Positions 1-10,338 of a stretch of DNA of 19,369 nucleotides are shown here, piece by piece. This DNA is from Geosiphon pyriformis (Eukaryota > Glomeromycota > Glomeromycetes > Archaeosporales > Geosiphonaceae): NCBI GenBank assembly GCA_016748015.1, contig JAAOMT010000209.1, positions 1 through 19,369 of the forward strand, read 5' to 3'. The notes below the pieces were generated by a model. The model searched no databases. It was not told the origin of the DNA and saw only the letters and a program-made list of their open reading frames with translations. Both the position numbers and the translations under genes were made by a program. Numbering within the stretch: position 1 is the first letter of the stretch; each line of letters starts with the position of its first letter.

Positions 1-180
1 AATTACAGTTATTATTCAATATTCAATTTCAAATTTCATGAACTTATATTTATTTTGTTGAAATTACTTATTATTAATACTTAGTTTATTAAAACATCTA
101 ATACTGATAACATCTATTTAAAGAATTTAATAGCACTAAAACAATAGTTTTTGATTATAGTTATTAACAAAATATTAATT

Positions 181-246
181 CTTTATTTATTATTATTATT
201 ATTTTTTATTTTTTTTTTGTTTTATTTTGTTTTATTATATATAATA
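181..246. repeat. Low-complexity ATT / T-run tract
   Basis: The stretch starts with TTA/ATT triplets, passes through two long T runs separated by single A or G bases, and ends in TTTTATTTTG-like and TATA units. It is a simple-sequence tract with no coding potential. Confidence 0.7.
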
Positions 247-2571
247 ATTAATTACAAAAAACATTAAGATTACAATATTAAAAATTGTCTGGCAAAAAAT
301 ATAGAATTAATATTATTTCTATATTTAAATATTTTTTGTTAATTAATACTATCTGTATATTTAAATATATTTAAAAATATAAAATATTATGGTATTTTTA
401 GTTATTTGTTAATTATTTTGTAGTTATGTTTGGCATTTTTGGCATTTTTAATATTCTTAATATTTCTAATATTTTTGGAATTTTTTTTGATTTTAAAATT
501 TCTGTTATTACATTATTTATAATAATATTAATTTTTAATTGGCTAATTAAATATTATTTATTATTTTTACTTTTTTTGTTTAAGTAATAATATTATTTTT
601 TAAAATTGAGTTTTATTAAAATCCCAAATTTTTTTTATAATTATATTAAATATATAATATTTTATAATAAAATAGGTAATTTTATATTAAAATTGGTAAC
701 TAATTAATTAGAGTATTAATTAAGATTGTAAAATTTAAACCAGTTAATTAAAAATAAATTTTGGTTTTTAAAAAGTATAATATTAATTAATAATTTAATA
801 AATTAATAGATTAATACATTTTTTTGAAAAAAAAAGGTTTTTATATTTTGGCAAATTTTTATTTTAAAATATTATATAATTTAATTTGAAAATTGCTAAA
901 ATTTCAATTTGGTAAACTTTTTAATATACTAAATTTTTAATAAATATTTTAATTATATAACAGATTTTTATTAATTTAGCTACTTTTTTGAATTAATTAT
1001 TTATTTGTTTTTATATAATTTTTGAAATAAAATTTATCGTTTTAAATTTAATTCTTTTTATTAAGTATTTTTTTAATGTAAAAATATATGTATATAAATA
1101 TATATCTATTGTTTTATTTATCAATATATTCTTAAAGTTTTTGTTAAATTATAATATTTAATAAATATTAATAGAAATAAATATTGTATTTTATTCAAAC
1201 CTTGTTTTAAAAGTTTTAATAAATAAATTTCAGAATAATTTTTTGTGTTTTTTCTATAAAAATAATAATTTTATGTATTGTTTACTAATAAAATTGTTTT
1301 TTAATATATTTAATTTAACTTTTAATAATTATTATAAATAAGTTAGAAAGCATTTTTAAAATTAACATTTATTTTTAAAATATTTTTTTGTTATTATTTA
1401 ATTATTTTTGTTTAATTTTTTAGTTATTTTTGAATAAATAATTATAATATAAAGAAATTAAGTAGTTAAACTTAACTATTTTTTAATAAAATTTATTAAT
1501 TCAAAATCTTAAAATATATTTTTTGAATTAATCAAAAAAATTTGTAAAATCAAAAATTTAGAATTGCTTTTTAAATAATAAAGTTTGAATTTATTATTAT
1601 GTGTAATTTTCTTTAAAATTTTATTATTAAATTTTAATTTATATAATTTATTGTTTAAAACTTAATATATAAAAAATAGTTTATCTTATTTAGAATTGAA
1701 TTTTTTATTTTGCCATATTTTAGTTTTAATTTTGTGTAAAAAAACTATTTTATTTTCAACTTTAAATTTATTAGTAACAAATAACAATTTATTATTAATA
1801 TGAATAATTGCAATTTGGAATTAATTCAAAGTATTACAAAAATATATAAACTTTTAGTAAAAAGTTTCTTTAAAATTATTGGTTAAATTAAATAACTTTT
1901 TACTAAAAAATTAATTAGTATATTGTAATTTTTTTAAAATAAAAATGAAATTCTTTTAATATTAAATTATTTATTAATTTTCTGTATTAAATTGTTTACA
2001 AAATGTGTTTTAATTTAAATAAGCATTTATGTTTACAAATAATGTTTTTATAAATAAAATCTGTTATTAGTTTTGTATTTGTTTTTTAAATAACTTTTGT
2101 TTTAAGTTATTTTGTAATTTATTACTATTGTAATATATTAGTTTTTCTGTTATAATAAATAAAAATCTAATTTAATCAATTTTAATTTAATTAAATAATT
2201 ATTTAATTTTAATTGTATTTAAAATTTAATAAAACAAAATTTTTTTTGATAATTATTACAAATATTAGCATATTATTAAATAATTTTTTGTATAAAAACC
2301 AAAAACAATATTTTAATATTCTTTGAATAGTACTGTTTTTTTTTTAAAATGTGTTTTTAATATGATAAATAATTTTAAATAATAATTAATATTGTTGTAA
2401 TTTTTCAATTTTATTGTTTTATTGCTAATAGTTTATTAATATAATAATTTAAGTATTAATCTTGTTTTTTATTAAAAAACTATTAATGTGTAATTTTTCT
2501 GGTTTATTTGTAGTTACTAATAATTTTATTTAACAAAATTGTTTTATGTGGTTATTTAAATTTAATATTGT

Positions 2572-2585
2572 TAATAATAATATTA
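2572..2585. repeat. Candidate left target-site duplication of the LINE
   Basis: TAATAATAATATTA is repeated exactly at 9407-9420, beyond the other end of the LINE. A 14-bp direct repeat bracketing the element would suit a target-site duplication made by target-primed reverse transcription. The repeat is low-complexity and the flanks are full of TAATAAT words, so chance identity is quite possible. Confidence 0.3.
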
Positions 2586-2713
2586 CATTTTTATATTTAA
2601 TAAGTGTAGTCCAATTGCTATCTAGTACATAGAACCAAACTAAGTGGCTCAAACTAAATGCAATTCACGCACTTTCTACATGTGGCTAGCCACTCAGGCC
2701 AGACAAGGCAACA
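2586..2713 (-). other. LINE 3' untranslated region
   Basis: This lies between the ORF2 stop (GGTGTG then TAG, 2716-2714) and the AT-rich flank. Composition is that of the LINE down to about 2608 and then becomes AT-rich. No poly(A) or simple-repeat tail of the kind many LINEs carry is evident, so the exact 3' end is uncertain by about 25 bases. Confidence 0.6.
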
Positions 2714-3205
2714 CTACACACCTATAATAATCTGCACACTGCCACCTAGACCAGAAAAGAAACAATAAGGCTTCTGATGACCAAAGCTAATAGCAAAAGA
2801 ATTGGTTACACCAAGAAATCTTACGACACCATCAGACAAAACCGAAGACACACCACGAGAGAGCCCAGAAACAACATCACCATCACAAACCAGACCAGCC
2901 TTCTCTATCACCACCCAGTGGCTGGCCCTAGCCAACTACACTTTAGCACAATGTAACTCAACCATGAACCTGACATAATCAACAATCTGAGTAGCTGCCA
3001 TCTTTCTATCCTCAAAAATACTACAAGCTTCCTTATACCACTCCCCCAGCACAAACTCTTTGCAAACCAAAGTGTACAACCCAACATCAATGGAACATTG
3101 AGACAAAACTCGCAACATGGCAGAAGCAAGGAAACTGCCAGCCAAAGCTGACCAACGGGCAGAAGTCTCAGCCAAAATTTTGTCACGAATGCCAGACTCA
3201 TGAAC

Positions 3206-3253
3206 ACAAGTAAAAGTGTGGTCAGAGAACTCCACCCCACCGCAAAATAAACA
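3206..3253 (-). other. ORF2 C-terminal Cys/His (zinc-binding type) motif
   Basis: CLFC is followed seven residues later by His and then FTC, giving C-X2-C-X7-H-X3-C. Motifs of this kind occur after the RT or RNase H region of many LINEs and are thought to bind nucleic acid. All four ligands are intact in this copy. The relic at 15698-15925 has lost two of them (Cys to Tyr and His to Tyr). Confidence 0.75.
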
Positions 3254-3599
3254 TAATACACTAGGGTAGCACTTATCATACAACTTTTTCCTTACCACCA
3301 CCAGCAATCTTCTGTGAACAGTCTTTATAATATAAGTGCAAAGCGTCAAGGATACCTGGCTAGTGAACCCAGTGAGCATATAAAAATCAGGATGCCACAT
3401 CTTCGCCATAACAACCCAGTCTATGCAACCAATTATCGCATCCGGAACCATGTCATAACCAGGCCCAGCTTCCCAACAAGCACAACAAACAAACCAAAAA
3501 ATATTTCTGACAAAATGATGAGCATTACCAAAAACAGCGACATTCTCAGCAACCAAAAAATGTTCATGCACATTGACACAAAGAGAAAAGGGAAATCCA

Positions 3600-4000
3600 G
3601 AGGCAGCCCCAGCAGCCAAGTCAGCTTCCACATTACCAGGAATTTCAGAGTGGTCTTTTACCTTAATCCAACTCACACTAAGATTCTTATCCCTAACCAA
3701 ATTGAAAATATGACGTCTCTCCAGCCAGCATTGATTATGGAAATCAGGAGTGACCAAAAACATCTCAGACACACATGCGTCAATAGTAGCCTGACTGTTA
3801 AGACATAACACCACAGTACTTGAAGAAGAAACACACTTCAAAGCCAAAGCAACAGCCTGCAATTCGGCTATAGTAGATGACAAAAGGCCATTAACAGCAA
3901 CACCAATGCTCTTATCTAAGACCAGAAAATATGTAGCAGCACCACAGGTGACCTCAGCAGAGCCTGTATTCCTCAAAGACCCATCCATAAAAACTTCAAA
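3600..4000 (-). other. ORF2 RNase H domain with a mutated catalytic Asp
   Basis: Four acidic positions define RNase H. Here the first is Asp in FMDGSL (3985-3983), the second Glu in IAELQAVAL (3865-3863) and the fourth Asp in GNVEADLAAG (3622-3620). The third, normally Asp in a DSQ(A)A motif, is Asn in LCLNSQATIDA (codon AAC, 3799-3797), one G-to-A step from GAC. This residue coordinates metal in the RNase H family, so the domain is expected to be inactive even apart from the stop codons. Confidence 0.85.
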
Positions 4001-4899
4001 AAAGCCTGACCAAATATCATGCAATCCATTTTTTACTGCAGAAAATTCCCCAGACTTCAAAATGTCCAAACCAAGCTTTTCCGCAGAGCCAATAGAACCA
4101 GAAAATGAACAACCTTAACTCTTCAAAAACTCAGAAGAAACCAAGAACCAATGAGACACAGGGCCACACAGATCCAATCTTTTCCAATGACAAAAAGTTT
4201 TCCAATCCAACAAAGCACTTTTTTTATCAAAAAGCCGATCACCAAAAGTGACACCAAAGCATCTAAGAGATTTGACCAAGTCAAAATACAGAGACTTTCC
4301 AAGAATAGAGGACAACGGAAAATAACCAGGACTATAAAATGCAGTAGGGAGGTTGTTCACCAAAGAAAGCTCATTGCCCAACAAAATCTTCACCATCCCA
4401 GTTAAAAAATTGTTCACTGGACTAACACGCAATCTGACCGGAAACTGCAAAGGATCCAAAAGAGCCCAACCAAGAACCTGCAGATCCAAAAACCTATGTC
4501 TAAACAAATGCTCAAGAATACCAAAGGCATTAGAGAACATTATCAGAGCAACAATCTTCCCCTCTGACTGCACTTGCTCAAAAGATTTCAGGCCATACAA
4601 TGAGAGATGATGCAAAACAGCATCAGAAAAATCACAGAGGAAACAAGCCTTAGACCTAAAACTTTTCTAACCAAGACATCCCACTTGCGACAAACATTAG
4701 AAGGGACAAAACTAAACTGAATATGACAGCTAACAATAGGCTGCAAAACAGCTGACACCAGATAGGAGAACTGTTTGTCTGTAATAGCTTTTCTAAGCAC
4801 AACATTGATGAAGAAACACACATCCACATGAGCCTTGGCAACACTTGGCTTGGAGAGCCCCCCAGTCGACAGAAAAATACCTAGATACCAATGTGCTTC

Positions 4900-5710
4900 C
4901 CCTTTTTTGGCAATAAAAATTGGCTGACTGCAAATGCTCAGTGAAGCAACTTTAATACCCTGATTGATGGGAATAGCTACCATCTTTTCACTGTTGATAG
5001 AAATATCATTGATCACAAAAAATTCACTGGCAATGTTCAGAGCATATTGAGTAGAAGCCTAACAATTCCCAATCCAGATCGTATCATCAACAAATGCACC
5101 AGCCGAAAAATATGATGTCAAACCACCACCGCTTTCAATCCTGCCAGACTTTGAAACAAACTTAGTATTAATCCAGTACCCACATAATTGTTCGTGCCTC
5201 TTAACCTCACACAAAAGTGGATTGTAAAAAATTCTCCATAGAAGCGGTGAAAAGATTTCACCCTAATCCAGCCCATCATGCACTTTATAACCACCAGACA
5301 AACCAAAGTCAGTCATTACTCTATTAACTCTATCCTCATGAATGCCACCAAAAAACCTTATGAACCTCTCACACATCTTGACATGCCGCAAACTAGCCCT
5401 TAAATGATACCACCCAACTAAATTGTAAGCTTTCCACATATCTTGCAAGACTAACCATAACTCCCTATCCTTCTCAATAGCATCCTCAATTACCAAACTG
5501 GCAGCAAACACTAAAGATTGTATGGACGTACCCTTCAGCACTGAAAAATTGTCATCTCGAAGAACGTTGAACTTGCTATAAGCCATTGAAATACGATCAG
5601 ACAGAACCTTGAAAAGAATCTTCCTGGCAGTCTCAATCAAAACAATGGGCCAAGTGTTCGTAAGAACTCCATCCCAGTTGTAAGGCTTAAGAATCATTGA
5701 CACCCAAGCC
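4900..5710 (-). other. ORF2 reverse transcriptase domain
   Basis: The domain opens with SMILKPYNWDG, then TNTWPIVLIETARK, the position of the conserved N-x-RP-I motif, here with Trp instead of Arg. Motif A reads LQDMWKAYNLVGW: the first Asp is kept, the second conserved Asp has become Asn and the usual Arg/Ser is Trp. Motif B is D-G-L-D-stop-GEIFSPLLW, where the stop replaces Gln. The catalytic motif C is FVDD at 5094-5083 and is intact. The later HWYLGIFLS stands where such elements usually have HRYLGIF. The domain is recognisable throughout but broken by stops at 5265-5263 and 5061-5059. Confidence 0.9.
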
Positions 5711-6699
5711 CTCTTTCACAAAACAGACACCACACCAACAGACAAACACTTATTAAACAGTGCCAACAGACACTCCAAAACCACCTCACCACCATGTTTC
5801 CACAACTCATTAGAAACACCAGACAAACCAGCAGCCTTGCCATCAGGCAGACCACCAACAACAGAAAGTAACTCGCCCATATTGATTGCATTTATAACAC
5901 CCGAAAAGACATCATCTCGAACATGATTCAAAAGCATGTACTGATGAGCCCAAAGATCAGAAAGCTCTGACTGCACAGAGTGTTTCTTCATCCACTCCTC
6001 TATTATTTTATTCACACTTGACTTCACTTCTTCAGATAACAAATCCAGATCATCATCAACTATCAAGTGATCTAACACCACCTTGTGAAAAGGCTTTTCT
6101 AACACACTCCTGATCATACTACCCTTATCTGAACAGAAATTATCCATGTGCTTCTCAATTGTCTTCCTAACTGAAGCTTCCTCAGCCAATCTCGACTTAA
6201 ATATCTTCGATCTCCTGTAATCTCTGCAAACCAATAACAAATGCCTAACAATAACATCAGATTTAACTCCTAAGCCAACCAAGTCCTTGAAAGCACAAGC
6301 CTTTGCATCATTCAGAGTTGACCATTTACTCACAAGATGATTAGTACCTAGCAAGTTACCCGAGCAAAATTTCTTGACAATCTTGGCCACCAATAATTCC
6401 AGACCAAAAAACCTAGAAGAATGTTTGTTTCTTGAACACTTGAATTCACTAAACCAATGCCTCGAAAATGTTACATCAGCAGAATCTACCACAGTCCCAC
6501 CAAAACTGCCCACATAGCATCCATATCACCACGCATTTCAGCACCAGAGAACACCTCACCCAAAGACAAGAGTTTTGCCAAAGAAAGATTCCTAAACTTA
6601 GCCCATCCAGCACAGTCAGCATTCTTGATTTTAAACTTCCAACAATTTTTATTCGCCTGCTTGCGCAAACTATTCAATTGTACATCCAGAAGTCCACCC

Positions 6700-7397
6700 A
6701 AACTGACTGAAACCACAACTGCCCTGTGATCGGTGTTAAAGAAATCTGAAACAGAGACAACTTGATGACCAGCAACAGCAGAAGACAAATTACCACCAAC
6801 AAAAATGTAATCAATCATTTTTCCAACCCCTCTCGAATTGCTTCACATATGAGAATCAGCCAAATAATGACCAACAAATGAATTGACCAAACCCAAACTT
6901 AAACAAAACTTGAAACTAGTACTTTTACCAGATTTATTCTCATTAAAGTCTCCACCCAAGATAACAAAATTGCTGGAGTTGACAGCCTTTGCAATAAAAG
7001 AGTTAACTTCAGAAGTCTGACCAAACCTAGCCCCAAAAGAAGCACTAGCATACAACCCCAAAATAGTAACCAAGAGCTTGCCCTTAAACAAGAGTCGAAC
7101 AGAAACAATCCGACCTGGAATCTCCTCCACCTTAGATACATGACAAGCCAAAGAAACGTTCATAATAATTGCAACTCCAGCACCCATAAAATCTTTATCT
7201 AATTCTGAAGAAAAAATTCACACTCCATTAAATTTATCCTTTACCCATGGCCCAGAAGAGAACCTCAACTTTGTCTCAGTGATAAAAGAAATCATGTTTC
7301 CTGAATTTACATGCCAACAAACAACATCTGCTTGCTTCTCAAGAACATTGATACTCCGAACGTTGCATGTAGTAAATTTCCAGACCAAACTATTCAT
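6700..7397 (-). other. ORF2 APE-like endonuclease domain
   Basis: Counting residues from the ATG at 7397: Asn12 in CNVR; the putative catalytic Glu41 in ITETKL; Tyr116 in LGLYAS; Asp150 and Asn152 in GGDFNE; Asp196 in IDYIFV; Asp223-His224 in NTDHRAV. These are the conserved positions of the endonuclease/exonuclease/phosphatase fold used by LINEs to nick the target strand. All the expected catalytic residues are still present, but two stops (7220-7218, 6845-6843) interrupt the domain. Confidence 0.88.
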
Positions 7398-9268
7398 TGA
7401 GACAAAAGAAGAGCCAACAAACTCAAACCAGCACACAAGAGATCCAATCTCGCCAAAACAGAACTGACTGAAGCCTCCAGAGCTGACATTTTAGACTCCA
7501 AACCACCCACTTTAGTAGTTAGAACCTTCAAACTACTTGAATTGAAGCCACCACCCATATCAATACTTGGAGAATGGGGGTTGAACGATGCCAATTCACC
7601 ATCCAGAGCCATATCAAAATTCAAACCAGGAGCCAAAGGCACAGATCCAACCAAAAGAGGGTCATCAGAAGATGAAACCATGGGCACCAATTCAACAAAA
7701 CTCAATTTTCTTAAAATATCAGACACTTGGTTAGCCAACAACTCGAGAGAGCATTCCAAAGATGCCAAGCAAGCATTCAAAGAAGAGTTGGCAAGTGTAG
7801 AAGAAGGAGGACCACTGCCTAAATCCAGGGTTGTACGGTAAGAGAAACCAGCACCATGACCAGAACCAGAAGGGGAAGCAAAAGAGACTACTTGGGCTCA
7901 CAATTTGCCACCAAAGGCAGCAGGGTAGAATATAGGAACATTTTTCTTTGTGCATAACTTGGCCAACTAGAGACAATTCATACCAGGAGCACATCTTTTA
8001 TTAAAATTATTCAAGAAAACAGAAGACGACATATCTGATGCATTGCACTCTAAAGCCAAATTTTCAAAATGCCCACATTTTTTACACTGAACCAAATCCA
8101 GCCTAGCCCAAGAAAAACGAACACCACCGAAAACAGGCTCAGTGAGAAAAGCAGAATTCAAATTATTCTCAGATTCAAAGCCAACCACAGCACAGCAAAC
8201 CCTATTGCCAGTGTCCAATAAATGATTAATAATGCAAGTTCTGCCATCAGTTTTATCCAAAAGATTATTAAGATCATGTGCTGTTGTTCCCACCAGCAAT
8301 GTAAACAGAAGCATCCTAAAACGATCCCTAAAGGCCCAGATATTGTGATCTCCCACAGCTTTCACCACATGCACAGAGTTTTTCCCAATTAAGAAGAACC
8401 ATTTTGAAGCCAACAGCTCTGCCTGTCTTGATTCAGCGAATTCCACTACAGCCTTCTGCCACATACCAACCAACTGGATTTTGATTGACTTAATTTGCCC
8501 AAACTCAGAAACTGCGGTGATGATCATTTCTTTTGGCATATCCATGGGAATTTCTTTGATTATCACAGCCTGATCTGAATGAAGTCCTTGTTTCCTTACA
8601 TCATTGTTTATGATGATTTCTTTTTTTTCGGCCAATGACACAGCTTTCCTCATGCTCTTCTTAGATGTAAACATCGATTGGATGATCCCTTCAAATTTTG
8701 AGGGGGTAGTGGCCCCCCCAAAACCATTGATCTTTGAAAAAATCTTCCTGATTAATTGAGTTTTTGCCGTTGCCAATTTGCCTTCAACAGCTGAAAAATT
8801 GATATCCAAGGCAAAAAATTTCTTAACTGCCACCTCTATAGGAGTTTTGATAATTTTGGGATTGATCCAGATCTTATCCAAAGAAATCTTTTTCATAAGG
8901 GGAGGCAGAAGGGGCTTCACCTTTTCATCTATTTCAAAGTCAGGAGAACCAATAGGAGAACCAAAATTCGCATCAGTATTCACACATTTAACCTTGGGAG
9001 TGTTAACAGCCGAGTTCAAGAGAGAACCATTAAAACCACCAGACATACTGACATCCTCATCATCACCAGAAAGGCTTTCTACATTGGAATATACACTAGC
9101 ACTAGAACCAGACTTCAAAGAAATATTCTTTTCATTACCAGAGTGTTTAACATTACCAAGAGAAGCCTTCTTTTTTTGTGAAAAGGAACCACCAGCAGGA
9201 CCATGAAACATGCCCTTAGAAGCCTTCTTACTAGACATGCTGCCACTAGAAGCAGCTTTTGAATCCAC
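7394..9268 (-). pseudogene. LINE ORF1 (RRM-like domain plus CCHC knuckle), inactivated
   Basis: This frame runs 625 codons with two internal stops, TAG at 7969-7967 and TGA at 7900-7898 (the latter where a Trp is expected in GGK-x-W-AQVV). Residues 1-130 are Ser/Gly/Lys-rich and look disordered. Residues ~234-305 have an RRM-like pattern (AVIIKEIP, then QKAVVEFAE). Residues 395-408 are a retroviral-type knuckle, CKKCGHFENLALEC, whose His ligand at position 403 is Asn. A Ser/Gly-rich segment and a C-terminal heptad-like segment (KVGGLESKMSALEASV) follow. ORF1 proteins of LINEs bind the element RNA and form the particle used for retrotransposition. The expected first codon is GTG, not ATG; the frame is open upstream to a TAG at 9310-9308 without any ATG. 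The first in-frame ATG is codon 11 (9238-9236). The end overlaps the ORF2 ATG. Confidence 0.9.
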
Positions 9269-9406
9269 GACAAAAGGGTTATTAGTTAAAGAAATATTAA
9301 TATAATACTAATAAGAGAAAAACAAAAACTTCTTCTTCAGAAAAATAACTCGTTGGGGTTTTTGAGAGTAAGAGAGAAAGAAGTTTTTTTATATTATTAT
9401 ATTATA
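9269..9406 (-). other. LINE 5' untranslated region
   Basis: Read on the minus strand, this begins in AT-rich sequence, passes a pyrimidine-rich stretch (CTTCTTTCTCTCTTACTCTC, 9388-9369) and a CCCCAACGAG segment, then becomes AT-rich again before ORF1. LINE 5' ends usually hold an internal promoter; no specific promoter motif is recognised. The 5' border is set only by the composition change and the candidate 14-bp duplication at 9407-9420. Confidence 0.6.
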
Positions 9407-9420
9407 TAATAATAATATTA
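9407..9420. repeat. Candidate right target-site duplication of the LINE
   Basis: Exact copy of the 14-bp word at 2572-2585. The same caution applies: the word is simple AT sequence in a flank rich in such words. Confidence 0.3.
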
Positions 9421-10315
9421 AATTTATTTAATCAAATTAGTATTAAAAGTATTTAAAAGCTTAATTTAGTACAGTTAATTTTAATTTAGTAAAAAATACT
9501 TGGTTTTAGTAAATTTTGTGTTTTGTTAATATATATAATAATTTTTTATTATTATTGTTATTTAATTAAAATAAAATTAAATACTATATAAAAAGCATTA
9601 ATAATTATTTGAAATTTTTTATTAAAATTTAAATAAACAAAAATTAGAACTGTTATTAAAAATATTAAAAACTGTTTATTATTTAGGAATTTATTAGTAT
9701 TTTATATTTTTGTTGAACAAATAGTTAAGAAATTTAATAATTTTTAATAATTTTTTAATAAATTATTTGTAATAAGTATTTTAAAAACTTTAAATTTTTG
9801 GATTTATTAATTAAGTTTAATTTTATCTTTGTTAATAATATAATTAAAAAGTTATGCTTTTTTTCAAAGTAATATTTAATTTTAATTCCGTTTTTTATAA
9901 TTGTTAAAATAAACAACTATTAATTTTTACAATAGCTTAGTACAAATAATATTTATAAGGCTTTAAAATGTCATTAATATGTTATATAAATCCAAAAAAC
10001 ATTAAATTAAATTTATAATTTTTTTTTTGTATGATAAATACTGTTTTTAATTAAGAAACTAAATTATTAATTTCAAAACTATACAACCAAAAAAAAATTA
10101 ATCAATTTGATTTTAAATATATTTATAAAAAACAATAACTTTATTTAATAAACAAAAAATTCTAATATTATTTTTTATTATTAAAACTAACTAGCAAATA
10201 AAAACAGTTTTAACAACTTTAAAAAACTTAAAATACACATTAATATATTATTAAAAACCAAAAACTTTAGCTTAATATTTACAATTTTATCAAAAATATT
10301 TAAAATAAAGTTATA

Positions 10316-10338
10316 ACAACAAAAACAAAAACAAAAAC
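10316..10338. repeat. Short (ACAAAA)n microsatellite
   Basis: About three and a half tandem ACAAAA hexamers follow ACA. This is a minor simple repeat within the AT-rich block, with no evident function. Confidence 0.6.

Larger units (their letters stand above)
1..2585. other. Gene-free extremely AT-rich block
   Basis: No open frame of 60 codons or more lies here on either strand, and no conserved motif was recognised. Sampled 60-base lines have 5 to 10 G or C, so AT is about 83-92%. The plus strand is richer in T than A and in G than C (for example 1381-1440 has four G and no C). Homopolymer and TTA/TTTA runs are frequent. It could be decayed repeat DNA or ordinary intergenic DNA of a very AT-rich genome; nothing here decides which. 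Confidence 0.75.
2714..7397 (-). pseudogene. LINE ORF2 polyprotein (APE endonuclease - reverse transcriptase - RNase H), inactivated
   Basis: The chosen start is the ATG at 7397-7395, which overlaps the ORF1 stop as ATGA; it is followed at once by an endonuclease-like start (VWKFTTCNVR). Domains in order are the APE-type endonuclease (~7390-6700), a linker, reverse transcriptase (~5705-4900) with FVDD at 5094-5083, a thumb/connection region (to ~4120), RNase H (~3990-3600), a C-terminal Cys/His motif (3253-3206) and a C-terminus ending in IIIGV. In-frame stops lie at 7220-7218, 6845-6843, 5718-5716, 5265-5263, 5061-5059, 4117-4115 and 2938-2936. Frameshifts fall near 6490-6510 and near 4665. 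Several stops are one transition from the expected residue, such as CGA to TGA at 7218, CAG to TAG at 5263 and 5059, and TGG to TGA or TAG elsewhere. The protein would be about 1560 residues, usual for such an ORF2. In life it would nick target DNA and reverse-transcribe the element's RNA onto the nick. Confidence 0.92.
2586..9406 (-). mobile_element. Near-full-length, decayed non-LTR retrotransposon (LINE) with APE endonuclease, RT and RNase H
   Basis: The element reads right to left: 5' UTR (~9406-9269), ORF1 (9268-7394), ORF2 (7397-2714), 3' UTR (2713-~2586). The order ORF1 with RRM-like and CCHC domains, then endonuclease, reverse transcriptase and RNase H in ORF2, is that of RNase H-bearing LINEs of the I/Jockey/Tad type. 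I recognise the ORF1 and ORF2 proteins as resembling a large family in Rhizophagus-type fungi, but this was not checked by search. Both ORFs carry stops, and ORF2 also frameshifts, so the copy cannot be autonomous. It reaches the ORF1 start and 5' UTR, so it is not the usual 5'-truncated LINE copy. Outer borders are approximate, placed by the composition step and the 14-bp candidate duplication. No clear poly(A) tail is visible at the 3' end. Confidence 0.9.

Noticed and set aside
1-2585. AT-rich block as mitochondrial DNA or a replication origin
   Set aside because: No rRNA, tRNA or mitochondrial protein segment was seen, and AT richness alone does not define an origin.
2586-2607. LINE poly(A) tail
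   Set aside because: The 3' border shows only mixed AT sequence (TTAAATATAAAAATG on the minus strand), not a recognisable A run or tandem tail.
2908-3279. Minus ORF of 123 codons overlapping the ORF2 C-terminal region
   Set aside because: It is in another frame than the Cys/His motif region and is Leu/Trp-rich as expected of a shifted frame.
3314-4610. Several plus-strand ORFs (3314-3808, 3906-4118, 4151-4405, 4353-4610) inside the LINE
   Set aside because: They are antisense to ORF2, which has clear RNase H and RT motifs; no own domain or start context.
6457-9206. Plus-strand ORFs at 6457-6729, 7279-7467, 7542-7841 and 8778-9206
   Set aside because: Antisense shadows of ORF2 and ORF1; composition is the complement of the real coding strand.
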